NCBI GenBank assembly: GCA_000432575.1
Contig: HF996829.1
Coordinates: 62,001 to 126,000 of the forward strand
Length of the DNA stretch: 64,000 nt
Source: Clostridium sp. CAG:762
GTDB lineage: Bacteria; Bacillota_I; Bacilli_A; RF39; UBA660
Reading direction: 5' to 3'
Positions 35,541 through 43,681 of this stretch are shown here, piece after piece (the stretch's first letter is position 1; each line of letters opens with the position of its first letter). The translations under genes and the position numbers were made by a program. The notes under the pieces were generated by a model. That model did not search any database and was not told where the DNA came from. It was given only the letters and a program-made list of their open reading frames with translations.

Positions 35541-36695
35541 ATGAAGAAGATATATATTTTTATTGTTTTGTTGCTTGTTTTATGTTTTATTTCTTTTTAT
35601 TTCTTTTTTAATAGGGAGAAATCTTTTTCTATGGTTATGGCTGGTGATGCACTTATAACAGATAGTATTTTGAAGGATGCTTATGTTAAGAGTACTAATA
35701 ATTATCAGTTTTCTAAGATGTTTAAGTACGTTTATGAGTATATTAAAGATTATGATTTAAGATATTATAATCAGGAGACTCCAATAAGTGGTAATAGTTT
35801 GGGGTATTCCGGTATTATATGTTATAATACTCCTAGTAATTTTGCTATAGATATGATGAATATGGGTTTTAATATGATAAGTCTTGCAACGAATCATGTT
35901 ATGGATGGTAGATTAGTGATTAAGAATGAAAATGATTATTATTGTGATAAGAATGAGGAAGGTATTATAAATAATATTAATTTTTTCAAGAGATTTGATA
36001 AGGTTTATACTTCAGGAATATATGATAGTAATGAAGATAGGGATAGGATAGTTATTAAAAAAAAGAATGGAATTTCTTATACTTTTTTGAATTATACTTA
36101 TGGTACTAATATGGATGGTATTATTGATTACGATCCCTATTTAGTGAATATATATTCTAATGAAAAGGCTAAGCAGGATATTGAGAAAGTGCGTGATAAG
36201 GTAGATGTGATTTTCGTGGCTATGCATTGGGGAGAGGAGAATAATCCTATTCCTACAGAAGAACAGAAGAAAATAGCTTCTTATTTATCTAAATTAGGGG
36301 TTAATGTTATAATAGGAACACATCCACATGTAGTTCAACCTATTGAATGGATTGATAATACTTTGGTAATATATTCTTTGGGTAATTTAATTACAGCTCA
36401 GAGCGAAGAGTATGATTATAGTAGATTAGTGGGAATGATGGTTGATTTAAAAATAAGTAAGAAGGGTAATAAGATAATTATTAGTAATCCTAGATGTGAA
36501 CTTACATATAGTTATTTTAATGTTGTTAATAATAGAAAAACTAATTTTGAAGTTATACCTTATAGTTATATGAAAGAGGGTAACAGTAAGTATCTTAGAT
36601 TATATGAAAAAGTCAGTAAAATTATTAGATTGTATGATAAAAGTATAGAAATAAATAAACTGGGTACTAAGAGTGTTGATACTGAGATAAATTAA
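35541..36695 (+). CDS. CapA/PgsA-like exported metallophosphatase-fold protein
   Basis: A 384-residue protein with an N-terminal anchor (about residues 4-23) and a calcineurin-like CapA domain. Motifs in order are M-A-G-D-A-L-I-T, N-Q-E-T-P-I-S-G, S-L-A-T-N-H-V-M-D, A-M-H-W-G-E-E-N and IGTHPHVVQPIEW. The family is known from poly-gamma-glutamate capsule genes (CapA/PgsA). No capB or capC is nearby, so the polymer is unknown; many gut Firmicutes carry lone CapA-like proteins. The start at 35541 is chosen because an extended -10 box (TGGTACAAT, 35506-35513) would exclude the longer frame from 35481. Confidence 0.88.
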   Translation: MKKIYIFIVLLLVLCFISFYFFFNREKSFSMVMAGDALITDSILKDAYVKSTNNYQFSKMFKYVYEYIKDYDLRYYNQETPISGNSLGYSGIICYNTPSNFAIDMMNMGFNMISLATNHVMDGRLVIKNENDYYCDKNEEGIINNINFFKRFDKVYTSGIYDSNEDRDRIVIKKKNGISYTFLNYTYGTNMDGIIDYDPYLVNIYSNEKAKQDIEKVRDKVDVIFVAMHWGEENNPIPTEEQKKIASYLSKLGVNVIIGTHPHVVQPIEWIDNTLVIYSLGNLITAQSEEYDYSRLVGMMVDLKISKKGNKIIISNPRCELTYSYFNVVNNRKTNFEVIPYSYMKEGNSKYLRLYEKVSKIIRLYDKSIEINKLGTKSVDTEIN

Positions 36696-36716
36696 AAGAA
36701 GGATGATTACCTTCTT
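36696..36716. terminator. Hairpin between capA-like gene and the convergent small gene
   Basis: AAGAAGG / CCTTCTT with a seven-base loop. The T-run is short on both sides. Confidence 0.5.
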
Positions 36717-36975
36717 ATCCACATTCACAGTTAATATTTTTATACTTTTCTCTTTGTTCTTCTGTATATTTTAATACTTCTTCCCAGTTACTGTCATATT
36801 CATAGTCATATTGATACTCTTTTTCATCACTTTTGGTTATGCTTTTATTATTTGAATTAAAATGACTGAATATTACACCTGTGATTGCTCCTACTAATAA
36901 GATTGGAAAAGTACATAGTAATACTACTTTTGATTTTCCTTTTGTTTTTTTATCTAATTCTTTTTTTAAAGCCAT
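36715..36975 (-). CDS. Small single-helix membrane protein, acidic C-terminal tail
   Basis: An 86-residue protein: a basic N-terminus, one membrane helix (about 17-36), then a polar domain rich in Asp, Glu and Tyr that ends with N-C-E-C-G. TAGGAGG precedes the ATG, and it converges on the capA-like gene, sharing a hairpin. No family is recognised. The terminal C-x-C could bind metal or form a disulfide. Confidence 0.5.
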   Translation of the reverse strand: MALKKELDKKTKGKSKVVLLCTFPILLVGAITGVIFSHFNSNNKSITKSDEKEYQYDYEYDSNWEEVLKYTEEQREKYKNINCECG

Positions 36976-37022
36976 ATTTTATCCTCCTATAATTGATTTA
37001 ATTATATATCTTAAAAAAAGAA

Positions 37023-37051
37023 TTGTCAATCATAAAAAAAGATGATATAAT
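37023..37051 (+). promoter_or_regulatory. Promoter of the lectin-fold / sortase cluster
   Basis: TTGTCA, 17-base spacer, TATAAT preceded by TGA. One of the best matches in the window. Confidence 0.75.
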
Positions 37052-37076
37052 TATATTATAGTAAAGGGTGTCAAAT

Positions 37077-38396
37077 ATGAGAAATGTTAGGATGTTATAT
37101 TTTTTGCTTTTTATTATAGGTATTTTTTTAGTTATTTGTGTTTTTTACTGTAAAAAAGATGTTAATGTATGTAATAAACCTACTATAATGGAGGGGATGA
37201 TACCAGTTTACTATGATAATGTAAATAAAGTGTGGAGAAAAACAAATGAAAACAATGATGGTAATAAGTGGTATGACTATAGTCAAGGTAGATGGGCTAA
37301 TATTGTTTTAGTTAATGAAAATAAGCAAGATAAGAAACTTTCTAAATCAAGATATGACTATATTAATGCTAAAGATGATACTGTAATATTATATAGTGAT
37401 ATTTTAGCTTTTTATGTGTGGATACCAAGGTATAAATATGAATTATTTAATGTTGATTTTGATAAAATTGATGAGACTATTATTAATATAAAGTTTGAAA
37501 ATGGTACAAATTCTACTGGTGATGTAAAATGTATAAGTAATGAAGATGGGGTAGAGGAGTGCCAAAATAAGAGGAATGGGAATTGGTATACACATCCGGC
37601 TTTTACATTTGGAAGTAAGGAACTAGAAGGTATTTGGGTAGGTAAGTTTGAGACTACCGGTAGTGAGACTCTACCTACGATTTTGCCTAATATGGTTGCT
37701 TTAACTAATCAAAGTGTTTTACAGCAGTTTGATACTTCAAAAATATTTTCTTCTTATGTAAATTCTAATTATGTTGATAGTCATATGATGAAGAATACTG
37801 AATGGGGTGCTGTTGCTTATTTATCACAGTCGAAATATGGTAGATGTAATTTGGAATGTAATGAGATTTATCAAAATAATAGTATGGGAATTACTGGTAG
37901 AAGTAAAGGTGCTGTTGCTTTAGGTGAAGGTGAAGAGGATAATCCTTATTTGACTACCTTTGGTAATTATACTTATGATGACCGTGTTGTTGATAATAAT
38001 GGTAATGTGCTTGAATATGTTGATAATAATTTAGGTAGTAGGGCATCAACCACTGGTAACATTACGGGAATATATGATATGAGTGGTGGTTCTAATGAAT
38101 ATGCAATGGGCACTACGATAAGATTAAGTAATATTGATAGAAAGTATTATGATTTATATCCTAGTAGTAGTTCAAATGAAAGTTTTGAGAGATCTAAGTT
38201 GGGGGACGCTACAGGAGAGGTTAGAGGATTTTATGGTGATAAGGAATGCTTGGTGGATGATAACAAACCTTGGTCTAAGAGAGGATGTTCTTCAATTGGA
38301 GGGGAGAAATCTGGTTTATTTTACTTCTGTAGTATAGACGGAAATGCTTATAATCATATATCTTTTAGAAGCGTGATGGTGGTTAATAATGAATAA
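37077..38396 (+). CDS. Membrane-anchored lectin/FGE-fold surface protein, paralogue 1
   Basis: A 439-residue protein with an N-terminal anchor (residues 7-25) and a large outside domain. Blocks shared with the two downstream paralogues are G-M-I-P-V-Y-Y (40-46), FYVWIPRYKY (112-121), THPAFTFG (172-179), GIWVGKFETTG (185-195), GNITGIYDMSGG (327-338), LGDATGE (375-381) and the final FRSV (430-433). The G-x-Y-D-M-S-G-x-x-x-E block resembles the G-x-Y-D-M-x-G-N-V-W-E-W core of the formylglycine-generating-enzyme / C-type-lectin fold, a scaffold that tolerates hypervariable loops. A binding rather than enzymatic role is inferred. The gene overlaps the sortase by eight bases. Confidence 0.7.
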   Translation: MRNVRMLYFLLFIIGIFLVICVFYCKKDVNVCNKPTIMEGMIPVYYDNVNKVWRKTNENNDGNKWYDYSQGRWANIVLVNENKQDKKLSKSRYDYINAKDDTVILYSDILAFYVWIPRYKYELFNVDFDKIDETIINIKFENGTNSTGDVKCISNEDGVEECQNKRNGNWYTHPAFTFGSKELEGIWVGKFETTGSETLPTILPNMVALTNQSVLQQFDTSKIFSSYVNSNYVDSHMMKNTEWGAVAYLSQSKYGRCNLECNEIYQNNSMGITGRSKGAVALGEGEEDNPYLTTFGNYTYDDRVVDNNGNVLEYVDNNLGSRASTTGNITGIYDMSGGSNEYAMGTTIRLSNIDRKYYDLYPSSSSNESFERSKLGDATGEVRGFYGDKECLVDDNKPWSKRGCSSIGGEKSGLFYFCSIDGNAYNHISFRSVMVVNNE

Positions 38397-39147
38397 ATAT
38401 ATTAAAATGGGTTTGATAGTATTTATAATTATAGTAATTGTTGTAATGTCTATTTTAAAAAAATTTGAAGGTGATAGGAAGTATGATAATTTTCCTAAAT
38501 ATAGAGATTTAGAAAAGGCAAGAGAGTTAAATCCTGATACGGTAGGTTGGATATATATACCAAAGACTAATATAAATTATCCTATTATGTATCATTATGA
38601 TAATTATTATTTAGATTATGGATTTGAGGGTGAGAAACTTACTAGTGGAGCAATTTATACTACTAATAATGCAAAAAGTCAAAATATGGTTATAACTGGG
38701 CACAATTCACGGGTTAGTGTTGCTAAGTTTTATTGGTTGCATAATATAAGAGATGTTAATCTTGGTTTAAACAATAGTTGTTATGAGAAGAATAATTTAT
38801 CTTTAAATAAAGAAGTAATGCCTAATTTTGAAAATAAAGAAGACAGAATTTGGTATGTATCTTTATATGGTATTACAGGGAAATGGGAAGTGTTTTCGAT
38901 GTATGAAACCCCTGTTGACGAAGATAAAAATACTTTTACTTATAATACTTGGGTAAATAAGGATGATTTTAAAGATTTCGATAATATTTATAAATGGATT
39001 AATTATCAAATTAGTAGAAGTGATTATGATTTTGGTACTTTACCTAATGTAAATGATCAATTTTTAACTGTTTTTACTTGTAGTTGTCAATATTATGATG
39101 AGGAGAATGAATCAAGATTGTATTATTTTCTTAGGAAGATTACATAG
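38389..39147 (+). CDS. Class B sortase
   Basis: A transpeptidase that joins secreted proteins to the cell wall or to each other. The 252-residue protein has an N-terminal anchor (6-22) and the sortase barrel. The catalytic His105 is in V-I-T-G-H-N-S-R, Cys231 in L-T-V-F-T-C-S-C and Arg243 in E-S-R-L-Y-Y-F. The W-I-Y-I-P-x-T-x-I-N-Y-P-I-M start and the helix between residues 110 and 160 fit class B. The gene overlaps the upstream lectin-fold gene, so they are coupled. No LPxTG- or NPxTN-type sorting tail is visible in any gene of the window; its substrate is open. Confidence 0.88.
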   Translation: MNKYIKMGLIVFIIIVIVVMSILKKFEGDRKYDNFPKYRDLEKARELNPDTVGWIYIPKTNINYPIMYHYDNYYLDYGFEGEKLTSGAIYTTNNAKSQNMVITGHNSRVSVAKFYWLHNIRDVNLGLNNSCYEKNNLSLNKEVMPNFENKEDRIWYVSLYGITGKWEVFSMYETPVDEDKNTFTYNTWVNKDDFKDFDNIYKWINYQISRSDYDFGTLPNVNDQFLTVFTCSCQYYDEENESRLYYFLRKIT

Positions 39148-39259
39148 TTTTGATTGTAATTGTTAGAAATATAATGAATTTTACTATTCACAGAATTATT
39201 ATAAAATTTGTGTATGTAATTTAGTAGTATTTGTATAAAAAATAAAAAGGAGAGTCAAA

Positions 39260-40975
39260 ATGAATAAAAAGAAAATAATTATTATTTCGTCTAGTTTAAT
39301 TTTAGTTGTTTTAATTGTGGTTTTAATATTTGCTTTTAAAAAAGATGCTAAAAAAGAAGATAATAATGTAGTGATGTTTGTTATTAAAGATAAAACTGGG
39401 AAGTCTTATAAAAATGAAATTGTTGTTGATGCAAATAATACAATGGAAATGGAGATTACAATAAGTAATAAACGTGATAATGATGTTTATAATTATGGAT
39501 TATACTATACTTATTTAAGTGATGAAAGGCACGGTATTTTGATTGGACAAGTTGGTGATAATGAAACTTTAAAAGTAGAATCTAGCATTTCAAGAGAGGA
39601 TATAGTTTTACCTATAAGAATTACTAATATTAGTAATGAGGTAAAAAGTATTAAGTTAGGATTAAAGTATTCTAAAATTGATATTAAATACGAAGATAAT
39701 GAGAATAAAATAGATATATATAATAGTGATGTACCTAACGAACCTAATTTAGTTAAAGGAATGATTCCAATTACTTATAATGAATTTAAAAAAGTATGGG
39801 AGAAAGCTGATTATAGTAATTGGTATGATTATGGAAATAGAAAATGGGCTAACGCTGTTATGGTTACTGATAGTAGCAGAGATAATTATATAAATGCTAA
39901 AGCTGGTAGTGAAGTTAAAGAAGAAGATATACTTACATATTTAGTTTGGATACCAAGATATAGATATAAATTATTTAATACTTTGTTTGATAAAATAGAT
40001 CCTATTGAAATAAATATTGTGTTTGAAGGTAAAAACAGTTCTAAAAGTAATGGTACTAAAAATGGAGAATGGTTAACTCATCCTGCATTTACTTTTGGTG
40101 ATCAAGAACTTGCAGGTATTTGGGTAGGAAAGTTTGAGACTACTGGTACTGGTGATATGCCTACGATTAAACCTAATTTAGTTAGCTTAACTAATCAAAA
40201 TATTTCTACACAGTTTGATACTTCCAGAAAAATTAATTATGTTGTTGATAATGAAAAAGATAAAATAGATGCTCATATTGCTAAGAATGTTGACTGGGGA
40301 GCGGTTGTATATTTATCACATAGTAAATATGGTATTTGTACTAATGGTGTATGTAATAATATTAGAAATAATAATGTTAATACTTTAAATGATATTAATG
40401 GTCCATCTGTTACGGGATGCTCATCTGTTAATCCTAACGGATCTATGGTTGTAAGCGATACATGTAATACCAATTATTCAAGAGCTTATAATGATAATGA
40501 ATATGGTGTTTTAGCATCTACTACATATAGTATTTATGGGATTTATGATATGTCTGGAGGATCTTGGGAAACTACGATGGGTGTTATGAAAAGTGAAGAT
40601 GGTAAGAGTATTATATCTGGAAGGAATGAAACAAGAAATTCGGGATATACTGGGATATTATTTGATGATAATGATAAGAAAATTATAACTAAAAATTATG
40701 TTGGTATGAGTTTACCTAATTCTAAGTATTATGATCTTTATGATTTTGATACCGATATCTATTCTGTTAATAGGTCTCATTATGGAGATGCCACTGGTGA
40801 AACGATTTATTGGTATGAAGATTTTCATGAGTTTGTCGTTAATCCTGTAGCTTGGTTTATGCGAGGAGGGCTTTATAATCATAATATAAATGATGGGGTT
40901 TTTGCTTATGGTGCTCAGACTGGATTAGTTTCTCCTCTACGAAGTTTTAGAACAGTAATTGTTAATATTAAATAA
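39260..40975 (+). CDS. Membrane-anchored lectin/FGE-fold surface protein, paralogue 2 with extra N-terminal beta domain
   Basis: A 571-residue protein with an anchor at about 7-25. Then comes a domain of about 130 residues (V-V-M-F-V-I-K-D to S-K-I-D-I-K-Y) that is beta-rich and absent from the other paralogues; it looks like an immunoglobulin-like spacer. The common core follows: G-M-I-P-I-T-Y, YLVWIPRYRY, THPAFTFGDQELAGIWVGKF, SIYGIYDMSGGSWETTMG, YGDATGE, WFMRGGLY and the final FRTV. The G-G-S-W-E form is closest to the FGE consensus. AAAGGAGAG precedes the ATG. A terminator overlaps the stop codon. Confidence 0.7.
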   Translation: MNKKKIIIISSSLILVVLIVVLIFAFKKDAKKEDNNVVMFVIKDKTGKSYKNEIVVDANNTMEMEITISNKRDNDVYNYGLYYTYLSDERHGILIGQVGDNETLKVESSISREDIVLPIRITNISNEVKSIKLGLKYSKIDIKYEDNENKIDIYNSDVPNEPNLVKGMIPITYNEFKKVWEKADYSNWYDYGNRKWANAVMVTDSSRDNYINAKAGSEVKEEDILTYLVWIPRYRYKLFNTLFDKIDPIEINIVFEGKNSSKSNGTKNGEWLTHPAFTFGDQELAGIWVGKFETTGTGDMPTIKPNLVSLTNQNISTQFDTSRKINYVVDNEKDKIDAHIAKNVDWGAVVYLSHSKYGICTNGVCNNIRNNNVNTLNDINGPSVTGCSSVNPNGSMVVSDTCNTNYSRAYNDNEYGVLASTTYSIYGIYDMSGGSWETTMGVMKSEDGKSIISGRNETRNSGYTGILFDDNDKKIITKNYVGMSLPNSKYYDLYDFDTDIYSVNRSHYGDATGETIYWYEDFHEFVVNPVAWFMRGGLYNHNINDGVFAYGAQTGLVSPLRSFRTVIVNIK

Positions 40976-40998
40976 AAGGGTAAGATATTTACCTTTTT
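40974..40998 (+). terminator. Terminator between lectin-fold paralogues 2 and 3
   Basis: AAAAGGGTAA / TTACCTTTTT around a five-base loop, with G-T closing. The next gene starts 22 bases later without a visible promoter of its own. Confidence 0.65.
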
Positions 40999-41020
40999 AC
41001 TTTAGGAAGTGAGATTGTTT

Positions 41021-42310
41021 GTGAATAGAAAAGATTATTTGGTTATAGGTTGTTTATTATTTACAATTATTTTATATTTTGTATTTTATAAAGCAGATGA
41101 TGATAAATTTATGGTTGCTAATGCTCCAGTACTTTCTTCAGGTATGATACCTGTTATTTATGATGAAAATAATTGGATAAAAGTTGATAGTAGGAATATT
41201 GATAATAATTGGTATAATTATGATGATGGTATATGGGCTAACATTGTATTAGTTAATGATTATGATAAGTATGATAGTTTAGATGTGGGCACAGTAATAG
41301 ACTATGAAGATATTATAGCATTCTATGTATGGATACCAAGGTATAAATATAGAATATTTAATATTAATAAACAAAATGGTTATGAATATTATAATGCTTT
41401 GGAAAATGGAATTGATATAGTATTTGAAAGTGGTGTAGAAACAACTGGGAATGTGAAATGTAATTATTATTATAAGAAGAAGATATTTAATCAAAATAAT
41501 GAAGTTTGTATTGGAAATAATGGAGATTATTATACCCATCCGGCTTTTACTTTTGGTAATCAGGAATTAAATGGAATGTGGGTAGGTAAGTTTGAAACGA
41601 CAGGTAGTATTGATAATCCTACAATTTTGCCAATGAATAGTCCTTTAAGAAACTTAAATATTTATAATCAGTTTAATACTGCCAAGAAATTTAGTTTATA
41701 TCTTATTGGTAAAAATGATTCTCATATGATGAAAAATATAGAATGGGGAGCAGTTGCCTATTTAGCTCATTCTAAGTATGGAAATTGTATTGATGGTTGT
41801 CATGAAGTGAGAGTTAATAATCTTAGTGATTTTACTACAGGGACTGTAAAATTAGAAGATGGTAGTCAATTTGCTTATGAAAGTGAACTTGGAATGCAAA
41901 CTTCTACAACTGGTAATATTACAGGTATATATGATATGAGTGGTGGAAGTGTAGAAAATGTTATGGCTAATATTTCTTTGAAAAAGAATAAGTATACTTT
42001 TAATGGGAAGTTTTACACTGGTTTTAATTCTTCTTGGTATATTGATAATCAAAAATATTTGGATAGTTATGCTTATAATGAAGAAGTTTTAACAGATAAT
42101 TCTATTAGTAATAGTCGGTTGGGTGATGCTATGGGTGAAACAAGAGGTTGGTATAATGACAGTAACTTTGCTCCTGATGTGGATACTTCTTGGATAGAAC
42201 GTGGTGGTAATTATAGCATGGGTAAAAATGCAGGTATATTTGCTTATGGTGGAAATATGGGTTATAATATTAGAATGAATGGTTTTAGAAGCGTTATTGT
42301 AAGTGGGTGA
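41021..42310 (+). CDS. Membrane-anchored lectin/FGE-fold surface protein, paralogue 3
   Basis: A 429-residue protein with an anchor at about 5-22. The core is G-M-I-P-V-I-Y, FYVWIPRYKY, THPAFTFGNQELNGMWVGKF, GNITGIYDMSGGSVENVM, LGDAMGETRGWY, WIERGGNY and F-R-S-V-I-V-S-G at the end. Between blocks, the loops differ in length and sequence from the other paralogues, as expected for variable binding loops. The start is taken as GTG 41021 (M-N-R-K-D), seven bases after AGGAAGTGAG; GTG 41009 lies within that site. The stop lies four bases before the SPASM gene ATG. Confidence 0.68.
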   Translation: MNRKDYLVIGCLLFTIILYFVFYKADDDKFMVANAPVLSSGMIPVIYDENNWIKVDSRNIDNNWYNYDDGIWANIVLVNDYDKYDSLDVGTVIDYEDIIAFYVWIPRYKYRIFNINKQNGYEYYNALENGIDIVFESGVETTGNVKCNYYYKKKIFNQNNEVCIGNNGDYYTHPAFTFGNQELNGMWVGKFETTGSIDNPTILPMNSPLRNLNIYNQFNTAKKFSLYLIGKNDSHMMKNIEWGAVAYLAHSKYGNCIDGCHEVRVNNLSDFTTGTVKLEDGSQFAYESELGMQTSTTGNITGIYDMSGGSVENVMANISLKKNKYTFNGKFYTGFNSSWYIDNQKYLDSYAYNEEVLTDNSISNSRLGDAMGETRGWYNDSNFAPDVDTSWIERGGNYSMGKNAGIFAYGGNMGYNIRMNGFRSVIVSG

Positions 42311-42314
42311 ATTT

Positions 42315-43622
42315 ATGTTTCCAAAACTTTGTGATAGTATATATCAAAAAAAGGATGGTAAGGAGTTTGTTTTATTTAATTATGAATTACCAAATGGTGT
42401 TGTTTTAATTAATAATAAAGCATTGAAAATATTAGAATTATGTGATGGTATTAATAGTATAGAAGTTATTGGTAAGAAATTAAGAATAAGGGAAGATTTA
42501 TTAAAAGAATTTCTTAAATATTTGGATAGTTATAATATTATATCTTATGAAGATAAAAATATAAATAATAAACCTGATAAAGTTTTACATTGCTGGTTAC
42601 ATATTACTAATCAATGTAATTTAAATTGTAGGTATTGCTATATTAATAAGAATAATACTGATATGGATTTTGATATGGCAAAAGAGATAATTGATAAGTT
42701 GATAGTATCTTTAAAAGAGAATAATTTTAATAAGATAGTATTATCTTTTTCTGGTGGTGAACCATTATTAAAGATAGATTTAATTGAGAAGATAATTAAT
42801 TATTGTAATGGTTTTAATAATATTTCTTTTTCTTATCGTATCCTTACTAATGGTATTTTAATTGATGATAAGGTTATTAAATTGATTAAAGAAAATAACA
42901 TTGATGTTAGGATATCTTTAGATGGAATAAAAAAATACAATGATAGAAATAGATGTTATTATGATGAAAGAGGTAGTTATGATGATGTGGTCGATGGTAT
43001 TTTATATCTTAAGAAAAACAATATTGTACCAACGATTAATGTAGTAGTTACTAAAGAAAATATTGATGGTTTATTTGCGCTTACTAGGAGGTTGATTGAT
43101 TTTAATTTGTCATTTAGATTTTCTTTGGAAAAAAGTAATAATAATATTATGCCTAGTGTTGTTGAAGTTCAAGATAAAGTAATTAGAAAATTAAAGAAGT
43201 GTTTAAAATTAATTTTGAAATGTTATAAGAATGGGATATTTGATAATAGTTTTAATGTGGATGATATTAGTTTTAATAATAGTACTTGTAGAAATTGTGG
43301 CGTTGGTGATAATATTATGGCTATTGACAGTAATGGTGACGTTGCTTTATGTGGAATGAATTTATGTAGGCCAATTTCTAATATTTATAAAGATAATGAT
43401 TTAATTAGTCAAATTAATGATTGTGAAGTATCTAAATTTAATATAAATAAGGTAAATGAATGTAAGAATTGTATATGGAGACACGTGTGTAATGGCGGAT
43501 GTCCAATACTGAATTATAATATTTTTGGTGATTTTAATAAAAAAAGTTGTTATTGTAAGATTTATAAGGAGATAATACCTTTACTATACGAAATAGAAAT
43601 TATTAAAAAAAAGAAAAATTAG
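42315..43622 (+). CDS. Radical SAM/SPASM enzyme with PqqD-like N-terminal domain
   Basis: A 435-residue enzyme. Residues 1-90 resemble a PqqD/RRE-type peptide-binding domain (G-V-V-L-I-N-N-K-A-L-K-I-L-E-L and D-G-I-N-S-I). The radical SAM cluster Cys101, Cys105 and Cys108 lies in QCNLNCRYCY, with S-F-S-G-G-E-P-L-L following. The C-terminal SPASM domain has many cysteines (C-R-N-C-G, ALCGMNLC, CKNCIWRHVCNGGCPI), enough for two auxiliary clusters. Such enzymes modify peptides or proteins (sactionine links, formylglycine, Lys-Trp links). No small precursor peptide is seen nearby, so the adjacent lectin-fold or cysteine-rich proteins are candidate substrates (inference). The start at 42315 follows GGGTGA. 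Confidence 0.85.
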   Translation: MFPKLCDSIYQKKDGKEFVLFNYELPNGVVLINNKALKILELCDGINSIEVIGKKLRIREDLLKEFLKYLDSYNIISYEDKNINNKPDKVLHCWLHITNQCNLNCRYCYINKNNTDMDFDMAKEIIDKLIVSLKENNFNKIVLSFSGGEPLLKIDLIEKIINYCNGFNNISFSYRILTNGILIDDKVIKLIKENNIDVRISLDGIKKYNDRNRCYYDERGSYDDVVDGILYLKKNNIVPTINVVVTKENIDGLFALTRRLIDFNLSFRFSLEKSNNNIMPSVVEVQDKVIRKLKKCLKLILKCYKNGIFDNSFNVDDISFNNSTCRNCGVGDNIMAIDSNGDVALCGMNLCRPISNIYKDNDLISQINDCEVSKFNINKVNECKNCIWRHVCNGGCPILNYNIFGDFNKKSCYCKIYKEIIPLLYEIEIIKKKKN

Positions 43623-43651
43623 TTGAATAAAGAAAAAATTTAGTATATACT
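43623..43651 (+). promoter_or_regulatory. Promoter of the first cysteine-rich surface protein gene
   Basis: TTGAAT, 17-base spacer, TATACT. A second extended -10 (TGTTATAAA) lies at 43654-43662. Confidence 0.6.
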
Positions 43652-43681
43652 TATGTTATAAAATAAAATGTGGAGGTAAGT

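Noticed and set aside
37077..43622. A diversity-generating retroelement using the lectin-fold genes as targets
   Set aside because: No reverse transcriptase, template repeat or adenine-biased copy of a C-terminal segment was found in the window.
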